DNA of 64,000 nt from Azoarcus sp. GTDB taxonomy: Bacteria > Pseudomonadota > Gammaproteobacteria > Burkholderiales > Rhodocyclaceae. Where the stretch lies: the NCBI GenBank assembly GCA_031268195.1, contig JAIRXQ010000025.1:1-64000 (forward strand), read 5' to 3'. Positions 44,527 to 54,716 of this stretch are shown here, in pieces. How positions within the stretch are numbered: the first letter of the stretch is position 1; each line of letters starts with the position of its first letter. The notes under the pieces are model-generated. The model searched no databases. It worked only from the letters and a program-made list of their open reading frames with translations, and was not told the origin of the DNA. The translations under genes and the position numbers were made by a program.

Positions 44527-45276
44527 CTATGTCGTATACATGCCACCATTGACATGCAACGTCTGCCCGGTGATGTAAGCCGCCGCCGGAGAAGCGAGAA
44601 AAGCCACCGCCTGCGCGACTTCTTCCGCCGTGCCGAGACGTCCGAGCGCGATGTTGGCGCACAGATTCTCCTTGACCGTATCAGGCAGACCCTGCGTCAT
44701 CAAGGTATCGATGAAGCCCGGCGCGACGCAGTTGACGGTAATATTGCGGCTGCCCAGTTCGCGCGCGAGGCAGCGGCTCATCCCGGCGACCCCGGCCTTG
44801 GAAGCAGCATAGTTGACCTGCCCCGGATTGCCGGTGCTGCCAACCACGGAAGTGATGCTGATGATGCGCCCGGCGCGTGCCTTCATCATGCCGCGCATGA
44901 CCAGCCGCGACATGCGAAACGTCGCCTTGAGGTTGACGTCGATCACCGCGTCCCACTCATCGTCCTTCATGCGCATGGCGAGGTTGTCGCGGGTAATGCC
45001 CGCGTTATTGACCAGAATGCCGACGGTGCCGAATTCTTTTTCGACCCAATCCACCAGCGCTTCGCTGGCCGCGGCGTCGGTGACATCGACGGGCTTCGAG
45101 CCGCCCTCGATGCCTTCGGCGGCGAGCGCCTCCGCCAGCTCCCTGGCGGTTTCGTCCGTCGTCGCCGTCCCAACCACCGTGGCGCCCTGCCGTCCGAGTT
45201 CAAACGCGATCGCGCGGCCGATGCCACGCATCGCGCCCGTCACCAGCGCAATTTGTCCTTCGAGCGAATTACTCAT
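44527..45276 (-). CDS. fabG: 3-oxoacyl-[acyl-carrier-protein] reductase
   Basis: NADPH-dependent short-chain dehydrogenase, about 249 residues. It has the nucleotide loop TGAMRGIGRAIA (Met in place of the usual Ser), NNAGITRDNL, and the catalytic VNYAASKAGVAGM. The ATG of MSNSLEGQ overlaps the fabD stop by four bases; the ORF-track version extends through fabD in another frame. Confidence 0.96.
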   Translation of the reverse strand: MSNSLEGQIALVTGAMRGIGRAIAFELGRQGATVVGTATTDETARELAEALAAEGIEGGSKPVDVTDAAASEALVDWVEKEFGTVGILVNNAGITRDNLAMRMKDDEWDAVIDVNLKATFRMSRLVMRGMMKARAGRIISITSVVGSTGNPGQVNYAASKAGVAGMSRCLARELGSRNITVNCVAPGFIDTLMTQGLPDTVKENLCANIALGRLGTAEEVAQAVAFLASPAAAYITGQTLHVNGGMYTT

Positions 45277-46208
45277 GCCGTCCTCACTGCTGCTATCGTT
45301 TGCTCCAGGCTCGGCGCATCGTGCAGCGCCCCGCCTTCGATTTCCTTGCTGATCCGTTTCGTCATCCCGGCCAGCACCTTGCCCGGCCCACATTCGATGA
45401 CATGCGTCATCCCGCGCGCGGCCATCGCCGCCACGATCTCGATCCAGCGCACCGGCGAGAACGCCTGCCGCACGAGCGCATCGCGGATTTTCGCCGGGTC
45501 GTCGTAGACCGCGACATCGACGTTGTTGAGCACGCCGATCTTCGGCGTGGCGATATTGACCGTCGCCAGCCGCTCGCCCAACCGTTGCGCCGCCGGTTTC
45601 ATCAGCGCGCAATGGAAAGGCGCGGACACCGGCAGCAGCACGGCGCGCTTGGCGCCCCTGGCCCTGGCGGCTTCGATGGCGCGTTCGACGGCGCCCCTGG
45701 CCCCAGCGATCACGATCTGCCCCGGTGCGTTGAGATTGGCGGCGTCCACTACTTCGCCCTGCGCGGCTTCGGCACAGGCAGCACGCACCTCGTCGGCTTC
45801 CAGCCCAAGCAGCGCGGCCATCGCGCCCTCGCCCGCCGGAACGGCGTCCTGCATCGCCTGCGCGCGAAAACGCACCAGCGGCACAGCATCCGCAAACGCC
45901 AGAGCTTCCGCCGCCACCAGCGCCGAGTATTCGCCCAGGCTGTGCCCGGCCACCAGCGTCGGCGCGGGGCCGCCCGCCGCCCGCCAAGCGCGATAGACCG
46001 CCACGCCCGCAGTCAGCATCAGCGGTTGAGTGTTGACCGTGAGCGCCAGCCGCTCGGCAGGGCCTTCCTTGGCCATTTGCCACAAATCATCGCCGAGCGC
46101 CTCCGAGGCTTCGGCGAACGTCTCACGGATGAGCGGCGCATCGCCATAGGCATCCATCATGGCGACGAATTGCGAACCCTGTCCAGGAAATACCAGTGCA
46201 AAAGCCAT
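45273..46208 (-). CDS. fabD: malonyl-CoA--ACP transacylase
   Basis: Loads malonyl groups onto AcpP. The 311-residue protein has the catalytic serine in VAGHSLGEYSALVAA, the FPGQGSQ N-terminal motif and the catalytic His region SAPFHCALMKPA. It starts 12 bases after fabH. Confidence 0.96.
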   Translation of the reverse strand: MAFALVFPGQGSQFVAMMDAYGDAPLIRETFAEASEALGDDLWQMAKEGPAERLALTVNTQPLMLTAGVAVYRAWRAAGGPAPTLVAGHSLGEYSALVAAEALAFADAVPLVRFRAQAMQDAVPAGEGAMAALLGLEADEVRAACAEAAQGEVVDAANLNAPGQIVIAGARGAVERAIEAARARGAKRAVLLPVSAPFHCALMKPAAQRLGERLATVNIATPKIGVLNNVDVAVYDDPAKIRDALVRQAFSPVRWIEIVAAMAARGMTHVIECGPGKVLAGMTKRISKEIEGGALHDAPSLEQTIAAVRTA

Positions 46209-46220
46209 TCTTGCTCCGTA

Positions 46221-47186
46221 TCAGAAGTCGATCAGCGCCGCGCCCCAGGTCATGCCGCCGCCGACGGCTTCGATCATCACACGCTGTCCGGGGCGGATTT
46301 GCCCGGAACGCACTGCGCCGTCGAGCGCCAGCGGAATCGAGGCCGCCGAGGTGTTGCCGTGGCGATCGAGCGTGACGATGACCTTTTCCATCGGCAGCCC
46401 GAGCCGCCTGGCGGTGGATTGGATGATGCGCAGATTGGCCTGGTGCGGCACCAGCCAATCGATGCTCTCGCGCGGCACACCGGCGAGATCGACCACTTCC
46501 TGCGCCACATCGCCAAGCACCTTGACGGCGAATTTGTACACTGCCTGCCCGTCCATGCGCACGAAGGGGTCGCCCGTCACCACCCCGTCCGTGACATTGC
46601 TGGCCACGCTGAGAATCGATTGATGGCTGCCATCGGTGTGCAACGCTGTGGCGCGGATGCCGGGCTTGTCGGAAGCTTCGAGTATCACCGCGCCCGCGCC
46701 ATCGCCAAAGAGTACACAGGTGCCGCGATCCTTCCAGTCGACGAAGCGCGAGAGCACTTCCGAGCCGATGATGAGCGCGCGTTTGTGGCTACCCGACTTG
46801 ATGAATTTCTCGGCGATCGCCAGCCCATAAAGAAAGCCGCTGCACACCGCCTGCACATCGAAGGCCGCACAACCGCTCTTGATGCCGAGCGCGTCCTGTA
46901 CCAGCGCCGCAGTGCTCGGAAAAACGTAATCGGGCGTGGTCGTGCCAACGATGATGAGATCGAGATCGGTCGCCTTGCATCCGGCGGCATCCAGCGCGCG
47001 CTTCGCCGCTTCCAGCCCGATCATGCTCGAAGTGACGCCTTTTGCGACGAAATGGCGGGTGCGAATGCCCGTGCGAGTCGTCACCCACTCGTCGGATGTC
47101 TCGACGCCGCGCGCCACCAGATCGTCATTCGTAACCGGATTGCCCGGCAGATAGCTGCCCGTTCCAATGATTCTTGCGTGGATCAT
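46221..47186 (-). CDS. fabH: 3-oxoacyl-[acyl-carrier-protein] synthase III
   Basis: Initiating condensing enzyme joining acetyl-CoA and malonyl-ACP. The 321-residue protein has the catalytic Cys in [12 protein letters not shown], His in VPHQANLRI and the C-terminal [11 protein letters not shown]. Its ATG overlaps the plsX stop by four bases. Confidence 0.96.
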   Translation of the reverse strand: MIHARIIGTGSYLPGNPVTNDDLVARGVETSDEWVTTRTGIRTRHFVAKGVTSSMIGLEAAKRALDAAGCKATDLDLIIVGTTTPDYVFPSTAALVQDALGIKSGCAAFDVQAVCSGFLYGLAIAEKFIKSGSHKRALIIGSEVLSRFVDWKDRGTCVLFGDGAGAVILEASDKPGIRATALHTDGSHQSILSVASNVTDGVVTGDPFVRMDGQAVYKFAVKVLGDVAQEVVDLAGVPRESIDWLVPHQANLRIIQSTARRLGLPMEKVIVTLDRHGNTSAASIPLALDGAVRSGQIRPGQRVMIEAVGGGMTWGAALIDF

Positions 47187-48238
47187 GCATTGTCTCCGTC
47201 AGCGATCGCGCCCGTATCGGTATTCGTGTCAGTGCCCGCGCGAGCCGACATCTTGTCGGCGATACGCTCGATCAGGCGGTTTTCGGCGGCATCCGCCGCG
47301 CGAGCGATGGCCCGCTCGAAAGCGTAGGCGGCGGCCGAACCGTGGCTCTTGACCACGATACCGCGCAGCCCAAGCAGAACCGCGCCATTGTAGCGGCCCG
47401 GATCGGCCCGGTGCTTGAAGCGTCTGAGCACGGGCAGCGCCAGCAGCGCCGCCAGCTTCGAGAACGGCCCGCGCGTGAATTCCTCGCGCAGGAAGGTCGC
47501 CAGCATCTTCGCCAGCCCTTCGGAAGTCTTCAGCGCCACGTTGCCGACGAAACCGTCGGCCACCACCACGTCGGTCGTGCCCTGGTAGATGCCATCGCCT
47601 TCGACGTAGCCGTAATAGTTGAGCGAACTCGCAGCCAGCAGCTCGGCGGCCTGCTTGGTGAGCCCGTTCCCCTTGATTTCTTCTTCACCGACGTTGAGCA
47701 GCCCCACCGTCGGACGTTCGAGATGATCGACCGCCGAAGCCAGCATCGCGCCCATGATGCCGAACTGCAACAGATGTTGCGCCGTGCAATCGACGTTGGC
47801 GCCGAGATCGAGCGCATAGGTGCGCCCCCTGATCGTGGGTAGCGCGAAACAGATGGCAGGCCGGTCGATGCCCGGCAGCGTCTTGAGCACGAAGCGCGCG
47901 ATGGCCATCAGCGCGCCGGTGTTGCCCGCCGAAACCGCCGCCTGCGCCTCGCCCTCCTTGACGAGGTTGATCGCCACGCGCATCGACGAATCCTTCTTGG
48001 CGCGAATGGCGCTCTTGGGCGGCTCGTCCATGCCCACGACCTGTGAGGCATGGTGGATGCGCAGACGCGATCCGAACTTGCCCGCGCCCTCGCCCACCCG
48101 CGCCTTCAATTCGTCCTCCAGACCGACCAGGATCACGCTGACGCCAGGATGCACGCCCAGAAAGTCGAGCGCGGCGGGCACCGTCACGGCAGGCCCATGA
48201 TCTCCGCCCATGCAATCGATAGCGACGGTAACACTCAT
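47183..48238 (-). CDS. plsX: phosphate acyltransferase PlsX
   Basis: Makes acyl-phosphate from acyl-ACP for phospholipid synthesis. The 351-residue protein starts with [14 protein letters not shown] and has the family segments [14 protein letters not shown] and [14 protein letters not shown]. It lies downstream of rpmF, separated by a terminator-like hairpin. Confidence 0.96.
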   Translation of the reverse strand: MSVTVAIDCMGGDHGPAVTVPAALDFLGVHPGVSVILVGLEDELKARVGEGAGKFGSRLRIHHASQVVGMDEPPKSAIRAKKDSSMRVAINLVKEGEAQAAVSAGNTGALMAIARFVLKTLPGIDRPAICFALPTIRGRTYALDLGANVDCTAQHLLQFGIMGAMLASAVDHLERPTVGLLNVGEEEIKGNGLTKQAAELLAASSLNYYGYVEGDGIYQGTTDVVVADGFVGNVALKTSEGLAKMLATFLREEFTRGPFSKLAALLALPVLRRFKHRADPGRYNGAVLLGLRGIVVKSHGSAAAYAFERAIARAADAAENRLIERIADKMSARAGTDTNTDTGAIADGDNA

Positions 48239-48321
48239 CGTTTTTTTGCGAATCTCAAGGGAAGGAATAGCGGGGGGGAAGAACAGCGGGAAAGGGTGGC
48301 GAAAAATCGGGAGAAACGGCG

Positions 48322-48355
48322 AAAAAAGCGGCGTGGGCGCAGTGCGCCCACGCCG
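48322..48355 (-). terminator. terminator or attenuator between rpmF and plsX
   Basis: A perfect 12-bp stem (CGGCGTGGGCGC/GCGCCCACGCCG, three-base loop, 48329-48355) followed on the minus strand by six T. It would end or reduce transcription after rpmF, ahead of the fatty-acid genes. Confidence 0.8.
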
Positions 48356-48379
48356 TTCGTTCCGTTACCGGACGCGGAC

Positions 48380-48559
48380 TTACTCGCCCTTGGCCTTGGT
48401 GACTTTCTTGCCGCGATAAAACCCGCTCGGGCTGATGTGATGCCGCAGGTGAACTTCACCCGTGGTCGCCTCGACGGCCAGCGCGGGCGCACTCAGAGCG
48501 TCGTGGGCGCGATGCATACCGCGCTTGGACGGGGACTTCTTGTTCTGCTGAACAGCCAT
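48380..48559 (-). CDS. rpmF: 50S ribosomal protein L32
   Basis: A 59-residue protein too short for the ORF track. The reverse strand translates as [20 protein letters not shown] at the start and ends [18 protein letters not shown], with the basic N-terminus and HHISPSGFY segment typical of L32. The cysteine pairs of zinc-type L32 are absent. Position between yceD and plsX is the standard one in proteobacteria. Confidence 0.95.
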   Translation of the reverse strand: MAVQQNKKSPSKRGMHRAHDALSAPALAVEATTGEVHLRHHISPSGFYRGKKVTKAKGE

Positions 48560-48594
48560 GAAACACTCCTAGATACAAAAACTTGCCGAATCCG

Positions 48595-49131
48595 CTACTT
48601 GCCGTCGCCTTGCAGCCGGACAAGCGCCGCGAATGGCGATTCCCTGCGTGCGCCGCCGTTCTCGCCGGAGGTGCGCGCTTCGCCACAATCTTCGTGCCGA
48701 GGCGCTATCGGCAACGCGAGGATGATTTCATCCTCCACCAGCGAGAGCACATCCAGCCCGCCATCGACTTCGATCGCATCGGCCTCGTCGCTTTCCAGTT
48801 CGTCTTCGGGCAACGCCCGCCCAGCCCGCACCGGCAACAACGCCGAATCGACCACCAAATCCCAGCTCATTTCTCCGAGACACCGCTGGCAACGCAACAC
48901 CAGCCGCCCACGCACCGTCAGTTTCAAGCGGGGCTTGCCTTCGGCATCAACACCGCCGGTGAGCCTGAAACTCACCGCGCCACCGCCAAGCTGATCCGCG
49001 AGGCGCTCAAAAACCGCCACCGGCGCCTCGCCCTGCCTGCATCCAGCTTCAAGCGCGAACCTGAAAACGTCTGCGATAATAAAGGCGCCTGAAGTAAAGG
49101 CGCCGGAAGCCGCGATGTCTTGTTCGGACAT
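48595..49131 (-). CDS. yceD: YceD/DUF177 family protein
   Basis: A 178-residue acidic protein with the conserved CQRC motif (LVLRCQRCLGEM) and a C-terminal CGEARTSG segment. YceD precedes rpmF in most bacteria and has been linked to 23S rRNA or ribosome assembly; its exact function is not settled. Divergent from yceF, 73 bases away. Confidence 0.9.
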   Translation of the reverse strand: MSEQDIAASGAFTSGAFIIADVFRFALEAGCRQGEAPVAVFERLADQLGGGAVSFRLTGGVDAEGKPRLKLTVRGRLVLRCQRCLGEMSWDLVVDSALLPVRAGRALPEDELESDEADAIEVDGGLDVLSLVEDEIILALPIAPRHEDCGEARTSGENGGARRESPFAALVRLQGDGK

Positions 49132-49204
49132 AATCGACGGATATTATTATGGCTCTCCCCCCATTGTCAAAACGTTCCTTGTCACTTCGCCAACTCCGTC
49201 ACTC

Positions 49205-49801
49205 ATGCCTTCCGACCACGCCACGCCCACCCTCGTGCTCGCTTCGAGCTCGATCTATCGCCGTCAGTTGCTCGAACGCCTCGGACTCCCCTTTGCGACG
49301 GTCAACCCGCAGGTCGACGAAACCCGCCTGCCTAATGAAACACCGGCCCAGCTCGCCGCGCGTCTTGCGCTCGCCAAGGCGCGCGCCGTCGCACATCAGC
49401 ACCCCGGCGCGCTCATCATCGGCAGCGATCAGGTCGCCGCACTCGACGGCGAGATCTTCGGCAAACCCGGCAATCTCACCAACGCCGTCGCCCAACTCCA
49501 ACGCATGAGCGGACAGGAAGTGCTCTTTCACACCGCTCTCGCGCTCCGCGACGGCCGCGACAGCCGCGAACAGGTCGACGCCGCCATTACCCGCGTGCGA
49601 TTCCGCGCCTTGAGCGAAGCCGAAATCCGCCGCTATCTCGCCCGCGAACCCGCCTTCGAATGCGCGGGCAGCGCCAAATGCGAAGGCTTGGGCATCGCGC
49701 TGCTCGATGCCCTCTCCGGCGAGGACCCCACCGCCCTCATCGGCCTGCCGCTGATCGCGCTCTCCCGCATGCTGCGCGCGGTGGGCGTGGATTTGCCGTG
49801 A
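49205..49801 (+). CDS. yceF: Maf-family nucleotide pyrophosphatase (YceF type)
   Basis: About 198 residues. Closely resembles E. coli YceF: LVLASSSIYRRQLLERL, VDETRLPNETPAQL, LIIGSDQVAALDGEIFGKP, CAGSAKCEGLGI and DPTALIGLPL. YceF preferentially hydrolyses m7GTP and is thought to clean modified nucleotides. The ATG of MPSDHATP is used. Its TGA overlaps the GTG of the next gene. Confidence 0.92.
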   Translation: MPSDHATPTLVLASSSIYRRQLLERLGLPFATVNPQVDETRLPNETPAQLAARLALAKARAVAHQHPGALIIGSDQVAALDGEIFGKPGNLTNAVAQLQRMSGQEVLFHTALALRDGRDSREQVDAAITRVRFRALSEAEIRRYLAREPAFECAGSAKCEGLGIALLDALSGEDPTALIGLPLIALSRMLRAVGVDLP

Positions 49802-50538
49802 GCGCCGCGCCGGAGCGTCGCGCGCCCGCACGTGGCGCGCTCGTCCTCGTTCCCGTCGCGCTGGGCGACGATGCCCAATGGCAGGATTTCCTGCCCGCCG
49901 CCGCACAAGGCCGCACCGCCGCCCTGCGCCATTTCGTCGCCGAAACCGCCCGCGCCGCGCGCGCCCATCTCAAACGGCTCGACTTCCCCGGCCTCCTGCG
50001 CGACACCGACATCAAAGAGCTCCCCGACAACGCCGACGAAGCCGCACTCGACGCCCTCCTCGCCCCCGCACTCGCGGGCGAGGACATCGGCCTGATGTCC
50101 GATGCCGGCTGCCCCGCCGTCGCCGACCCCGGCGCGAAGCTCGTCGCCCGCGCCCACACGCACGGGCTGGCGGTCATGCCGCTGGTCGGCCCCTCCTCCA
50201 TCCTGCTCGGCCTGATGGGCTCCGGGCTCAACGGCCAGCACTTCGCCTTCCACGGCTACCTGCCCGCGGCCGACGAGGCCCGCGACCGTCAACTGCGCAC
50301 CCTCGAACAAGAATCCCGCCGCCTCGAGCGCACACAAATCTTCATCGAAACGCCCTACCGCAACGAAAAAATGTTCGCCGCCCTGCTCCGCGTCTGCCAG
50401 CCACGCACCCGGCTATGCGTTGCGCGCGACCTCGCGACGAAGGACGAATACCTACGCACGTTGTCGATTGCGGAATGGAGAAAAGAAACCGCGCCGCGCC
50501 TCGCCAAGCGACCCGCGCTGTTTTTGTTGCTGGCTTGA
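49798..50538 (+). CDS. SAM-dependent methylase related to RsmI (tetrapyrrole methylase fold)
   Basis: About 246 residues. Conserved segments are EDIGLMSDAGCPAVADPGAKLV and VGPSSILLGLMGSGLNGQ, as in RsmI, which methylates C1402 of 16S rRNA; the N-terminal GxPxGN part of RsmI is not clear (VLVPVALGDD), so this is a divergent paralogue with an unknown substrate. The GTG start overlaps the yceF stop (GTGA), so translation is coupled. Confidence 0.85.
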   Translation: MSAAPERRAPARGALVLVPVALGDDAQWQDFLPAAAQGRTAALRHFVAETARAARAHLKRLDFPGLLRDTDIKELPDNADEAALDALLAPALAGEDIGLMSDAGCPAVADPGAKLVARAHTHGLAVMPLVGPSSILLGLMGSGLNGQHFAFHGYLPAADEARDRQLRTLEQESRRLERTQIFIETPYRNEKMFAALLRVCQPRTRLCVARDLATKDEYLRTLSIAEWRKETAPRLAKRPALFLLLA

Positions 50539-50576
50539 GCCCCGAAGTGGGCCGCATAACGGACCACATAAAAGGC

Positions 50577-50600
50577 GAGGGCCCCGCATGCGGGGCCCTC
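50577..50600. terminator. bidirectional terminator palindrome
   Basis: A 24-base perfect palindrome, GAGGGCCCCGCA then its complement, between two convergent genes, with short T-rich flanks on both sides. Confidence 0.75.
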
Positions 50601-50605
50601 CATTT

Positions 50606-51112
50606 TCAATGCTTCGCCCCGCTCAAGCGGTCCATCAGCGCGTAGAACAGCCCGGAGAAAAGGAAGGTCACGTGGATGCCGACCATCCACAGCAGGTGGC
50701 GGTCGGCCAGTTGGTCGATGTTCATGAACGCCTTGAGCAGCTCGATGCCGGAGATCGCCACCATCGAACCGATGAGCTTGATCTTGAGATCCGAAAAGCC
50801 GATGTGACCCATCCAGTCGGGGCGATCCTCGTGGTCGTGCAGGTCTTCCATCTTGGAGACGAAGTTTTCGTAGCCGCTGAAGACGATGATGATTAGCAGA
50901 TTCATGATGAGCGCCACATCGACGAGCGACAGGACGCCGGTAATCAGATCGCCGCTGCTGGCGCTAGCGAGCGAATTGAAAATGCCGTAGACCTCTTTGC
51001 CGAACTTGACCAGCAAAACCATCATCGCCAGCACGAGGCCGAGATAGACCGGGGCCATCAGCCAGCGGCTGGCGAAAAGGAAGCGTTCAAAACAGATTTC
51101 GATTTTTTTCAT
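50606..51112 (-). CDS. UPF0114 family membrane protein (YqhA-like)
   Basis: A 168-residue inner-membrane protein with about four hydrophobic segments (WLMAPVYLGLVLAMMVLLV, VALIMNLLIIIVFSGYENFVSKM, IKLIGSMVAISGIELLKAF, MVGIHVTFLFSGLFYAL). It matches the YqhA/TIGR00645 family, function unknown. I start at MKKIEICFERFLF; the longer ORF-track version overlaps mtnP. Confidence 0.88.
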   Translation of the reverse strand: MKKIEICFERFLFASRWLMAPVYLGLVLAMMVLLVKFGKEVYGIFNSLASASSGDLITGVLSLVDVALIMNLLIIIVFSGYENFVSKMEDLHDHEDRPDWMGHIGFSDLKIKLIGSMVAISGIELLKAFMNIDQLADRHLLWMVGIHVTFLFSGLFYALMDRLSGAKH

Positions 51113-51158
51113 TGTGGGATTCCTGCTCTCCTGGCGTAGGGTGAGGCCGCGCGAGCGC

Positions 51159-51899
51159 CTAGGACTGCGCGCACAGGCGGACGAGCACTTTGCGCACGCG
51201 GGCCATGGCGTCCTGTAAAACATTCTCGACGCGCTCGAAATGGACGTTTTCGGCGCTCGCGCCACGCCCGGCGGCGTGATTGGAGACGGCGGAAATCGCG
51301 GCGAAGGGCAATTCCAGCTCACGCACCAGCGCGGCTTCGGGCATGCCGGTCATGCCGATCACGTCGGCGCCGTCGCGCTCGAAGCGGTCGATTTCGGCGG
51401 CGGACTCCAGCCTCGGGCCTTGCGTGGTGGCATACACCGCGCCGTCGATCATGGCTTCCCCTGCCTCGCGCGCGGCATCCAGAATGTGGCGGCGGATAGT
51501 TTCGTCATAGGGATGGGTGAAATCGATGTGGCGCACGGGGGCTTCCACGCCATCGAAGAAGGTGCAGGCGCGGCCCCATGTGTAATCGAGGATTTGATCG
51601 GGCACCACGAGCGCGCCGGGCACACAGTCGGGGCGGATGCCGCCGACCGAGGATACGGAGACGATGGCTTGCGCGCCCGCCTGTTTGAGCGCCCACAGGT
51701 TGGCGCGGTAATTGACCCGGTGCGGCGGAATGGTGTGGCCGTAGCCGTGGCGGGCGAGAAAGATGACTTCGCGCCCGGACAGCCGCCCGAAGGTGAGCGC
51801 GCCGGAGGGCTCGCCGTAGGGCGTGCGCACCACTTCGCGGCGCTGCGCTTCGAGCGACGATAGTTGAGTGAGGCCGGAGCCTCCGATGATGGCGAGCAA
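51159..51899 (-). CDS. mtnP: S-methyl-5'-thioinosine phosphorylase
   Basis: Purine nucleoside phosphorylase-family enzyme of methylthioadenosine salvage. Motifs: IIGGSGL, FLARHGYGHTIPPHRVNYRAN, SVSSVGGIRPD, and the substrate-loop VIGMTGMPEAALVREL. The family includes MTA and MTI phosphorylases; the proteobacterial form in genomes lacking mtnN-type salvage usually acts on methylthioinosine. MTA is released when SpeE-type enzymes make polyamines, so it may link to the 54-61 kb operon. I favour the TTG start eight bases after AAGGAG; a TTG ten codons upstream is the ORF-track choice. Confidence 0.85.
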   Translation of the reverse strand: MLAIIGGSGLTQLSSLEAQRREVVRTPYGEPSGALTFGRLSGREVIFLARHGYGHTIPPHRVNYRANLWALKQAGAQAIVSVSSVGGIRPDCVPGALVVPDQILDYTWGRACTFFDGVEAPVRHIDFTHPYDETIRRHILDAAREAGEAMIDGAVYATTQGPRLESAAEIDRFERDGADVIGMTGMPEAALVRELELPFAAISAVSNHAAGRGASAENVHFERVENVLQDAMARVRKVLVRLCAQS

Positions 51900-51935
51900 G
51901 ACTTGCGCTCCTTCGTCTCTTTTTGGCAAGCGCGC

Positions 51936-51958
51936 GATTCTAGCATGGTGCTAGAATC
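51936..51958. promoter_or_regulatory. dyad in the divergent mtnP/typA promoter region
   Basis: GATTCTAGCA-TGG-TGCTAGAATC is a perfect inverted repeat with 10-bp arms. Each arm contains TAGAAT, a possible -10 reading outward on each strand, so the dyad could combine two promoters or be an operator. Confidence 0.45.
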
Positions 51959-51985
51959 CGCCGTTTTTCCTCCGGCCGCCCCGTC

Positions 51986-53803
<1,818 letters not shown>

Positions 53804-53811
53804 GACTGAAA

Positions 53812-53833
53812 AAAACGCCCCGAGGGGCGTTTT
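53812..53833 (+). terminator. typA terminator
   Basis: A 10-bp stem AAAACGCCCC-GA-GGGGCGTTTT with a T-rich 3' side. Confidence 0.88.
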
Positions 53834-53854
53834 CCTTTTGGGGAAAGGCAAGCT

Positions 53855-54088
53855 TCAACCCCATATGTCATGATACGGATCGATCCTGTACTCAGGCTGC
53901 GACCAGTCAAACGCCGGACGCGGAGGCGCCACATATACTGGCGGGCAGTAAACTGGCGGATAGTACACCGGTGGAGGAGGAATGTAAACCGGCGGGTGGT
54001 ATACCGGCGGCGCAGGAACGTACACAGGCGGCAGACAAATCGGCAGAACCTTGATGAGTCCGTAGCCAAAACCAAAACCACAACACAT
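53855..54088 (-). CDS. small PPVY-repeat protein
   Basis: A 77-residue protein of no recognised family. The N-terminus is MCCGFGFGYGLIK, the centre holds seven PPVY units separated by two to four residues (residues about 20-60), and the C-terminus is acidic/aromatic (FDWSQPEYRIDPYHDIWG). A near-perfect Shine-Dalgarno AAGGAGG lies five bases before the ATG, so it should be well translated. The paired N-terminal cysteines have no signal peptide before them. It has its own promoter candidate and lies downstream of the polyamine operon on the same strand. Confidence 0.75.
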   Translation of the reverse strand: MCCGFGFGYGLIKVLPICLPPVYVPAPPVYHPPVYIPPPPVYYPPVYCPPVYVAPPRPAFDWSQPEYRIDPYHDIWG

Positions 54089-54132
54089 GATGACCTCCTT
54101 TTTTTCCTTGGGTGAGTCATGATCCAGCGCGA

Positions 54133-54162
54133 GCTGGAAACGGCTGGAAACGGCTGGAAACG
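54133..54162. repeat. three tandem 10-bp repeats in the PPVY-gene leader
   Basis: GCTGGAAACG occurs three times in succession. The unit is close to one helical turn, as expected for cooperative sites, but slippage is an equal explanation. Confidence 0.75.
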
Positions 54163-54237
54163 AACGAATCAAACCGATACAGACCGCCTACGTCGCCTTC
54201 GCTTTTCGCTTTTTTTACAAGCAAAGACAATGATGGA

Positions 54238-54266
54238 ACTCTAGCATTGGCGACTATAAGTGTAAA
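54238..54266 (-). promoter_or_regulatory. candidate sigma-70 promoter for the PPVY gene
   Basis: On the minus strand TTTACA and TAGAGT are separated by 17 bases in an AT-rich patch between speD and the PPVY gene. The leader would be about 140 bases and would contain the 10-bp repeats. Confidence 0.45.
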
Positions 54267-54318
54267 TACCCTTTTCCGTTCGCCATGCGCGGGCGCTACA
54301 CTTCAACTGTGACTTTTG

Positions 54319-54714
54319 TCACACTTTTTCGGGGTGCGGCCCCAAGCCGGGATACGTGCGCCAGATGTCGCGGCGATGAACGTCTACCGGACGAAATGCT
54401 TCCAACAAACGCGCATACGCCATTTCGGCGGCGTCGCGGTTGTCGCGGCTGAAATTGCAGACGTAGAGATCGAGCGTCACCGCACCCTGTTCTGGCCAAG
54501 TGTGAACCGTCAGATGCGATTCAGCCAGAATCACCGCGCCCGTCGCCCCAGCGGGCGCAGCGGGAAGGCCGAAAGCATGGAACAACTGGCCGACGACGGT
54601 CAACCCTGCCTCCCGGCAAGCCGACACGCACAACACCTCCAGCGCGCGGGTCGATGCCATCGCCTCGACGGCAGCGCACTGCCCGAATTCCGCCAGAATG
54701 TGCAGCCCTTCCAT
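54319..54714 (-). CDS. speD: S-adenosylmethionine decarboxylase proenzyme
   Basis: Makes decarboxylated SAM, the aminopropyl donor for spermidine synthesis. The 131-residue protein is a class 1B proenzyme; self-cleavage at the serine in ILAESHLTVHTWPE yields the pyruvoyl group. The C-terminus is slightly longer than usual. The ATG lies two bases after the FAD oxidoreductase stop; the longer ORF-track version is not conserved. Last gene of the seven-gene operon. Confidence 0.94.
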   Translation of the reverse strand: MEGLHILAEFGQCAAVEAMASTRALEVLCVSACREAGLTVVGQLFHAFGLPAAPAGATGAVILAESHLTVHTWPEQGAVTLDLYVCNFSRDNRDAAEMAYARLLEAFRPVDVHRRDIWRTYPGLGPHPEKV

Positions 54715-54716
54715 TT

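Noticed and set aside
44527-46083. 518-residue ORF containing fabG
   Set aside because: The first half is a frame shadow of fabD; FabG begins at MSNSLEGQ.
54309-54323. Hairpin TGTGAC-TTTT-GTCACA at the end of speD
   Set aside because: Its T-run lies on the plus strand, where no gene ends; on the minus strand it has no T-run, so I do not call it the operon terminator.
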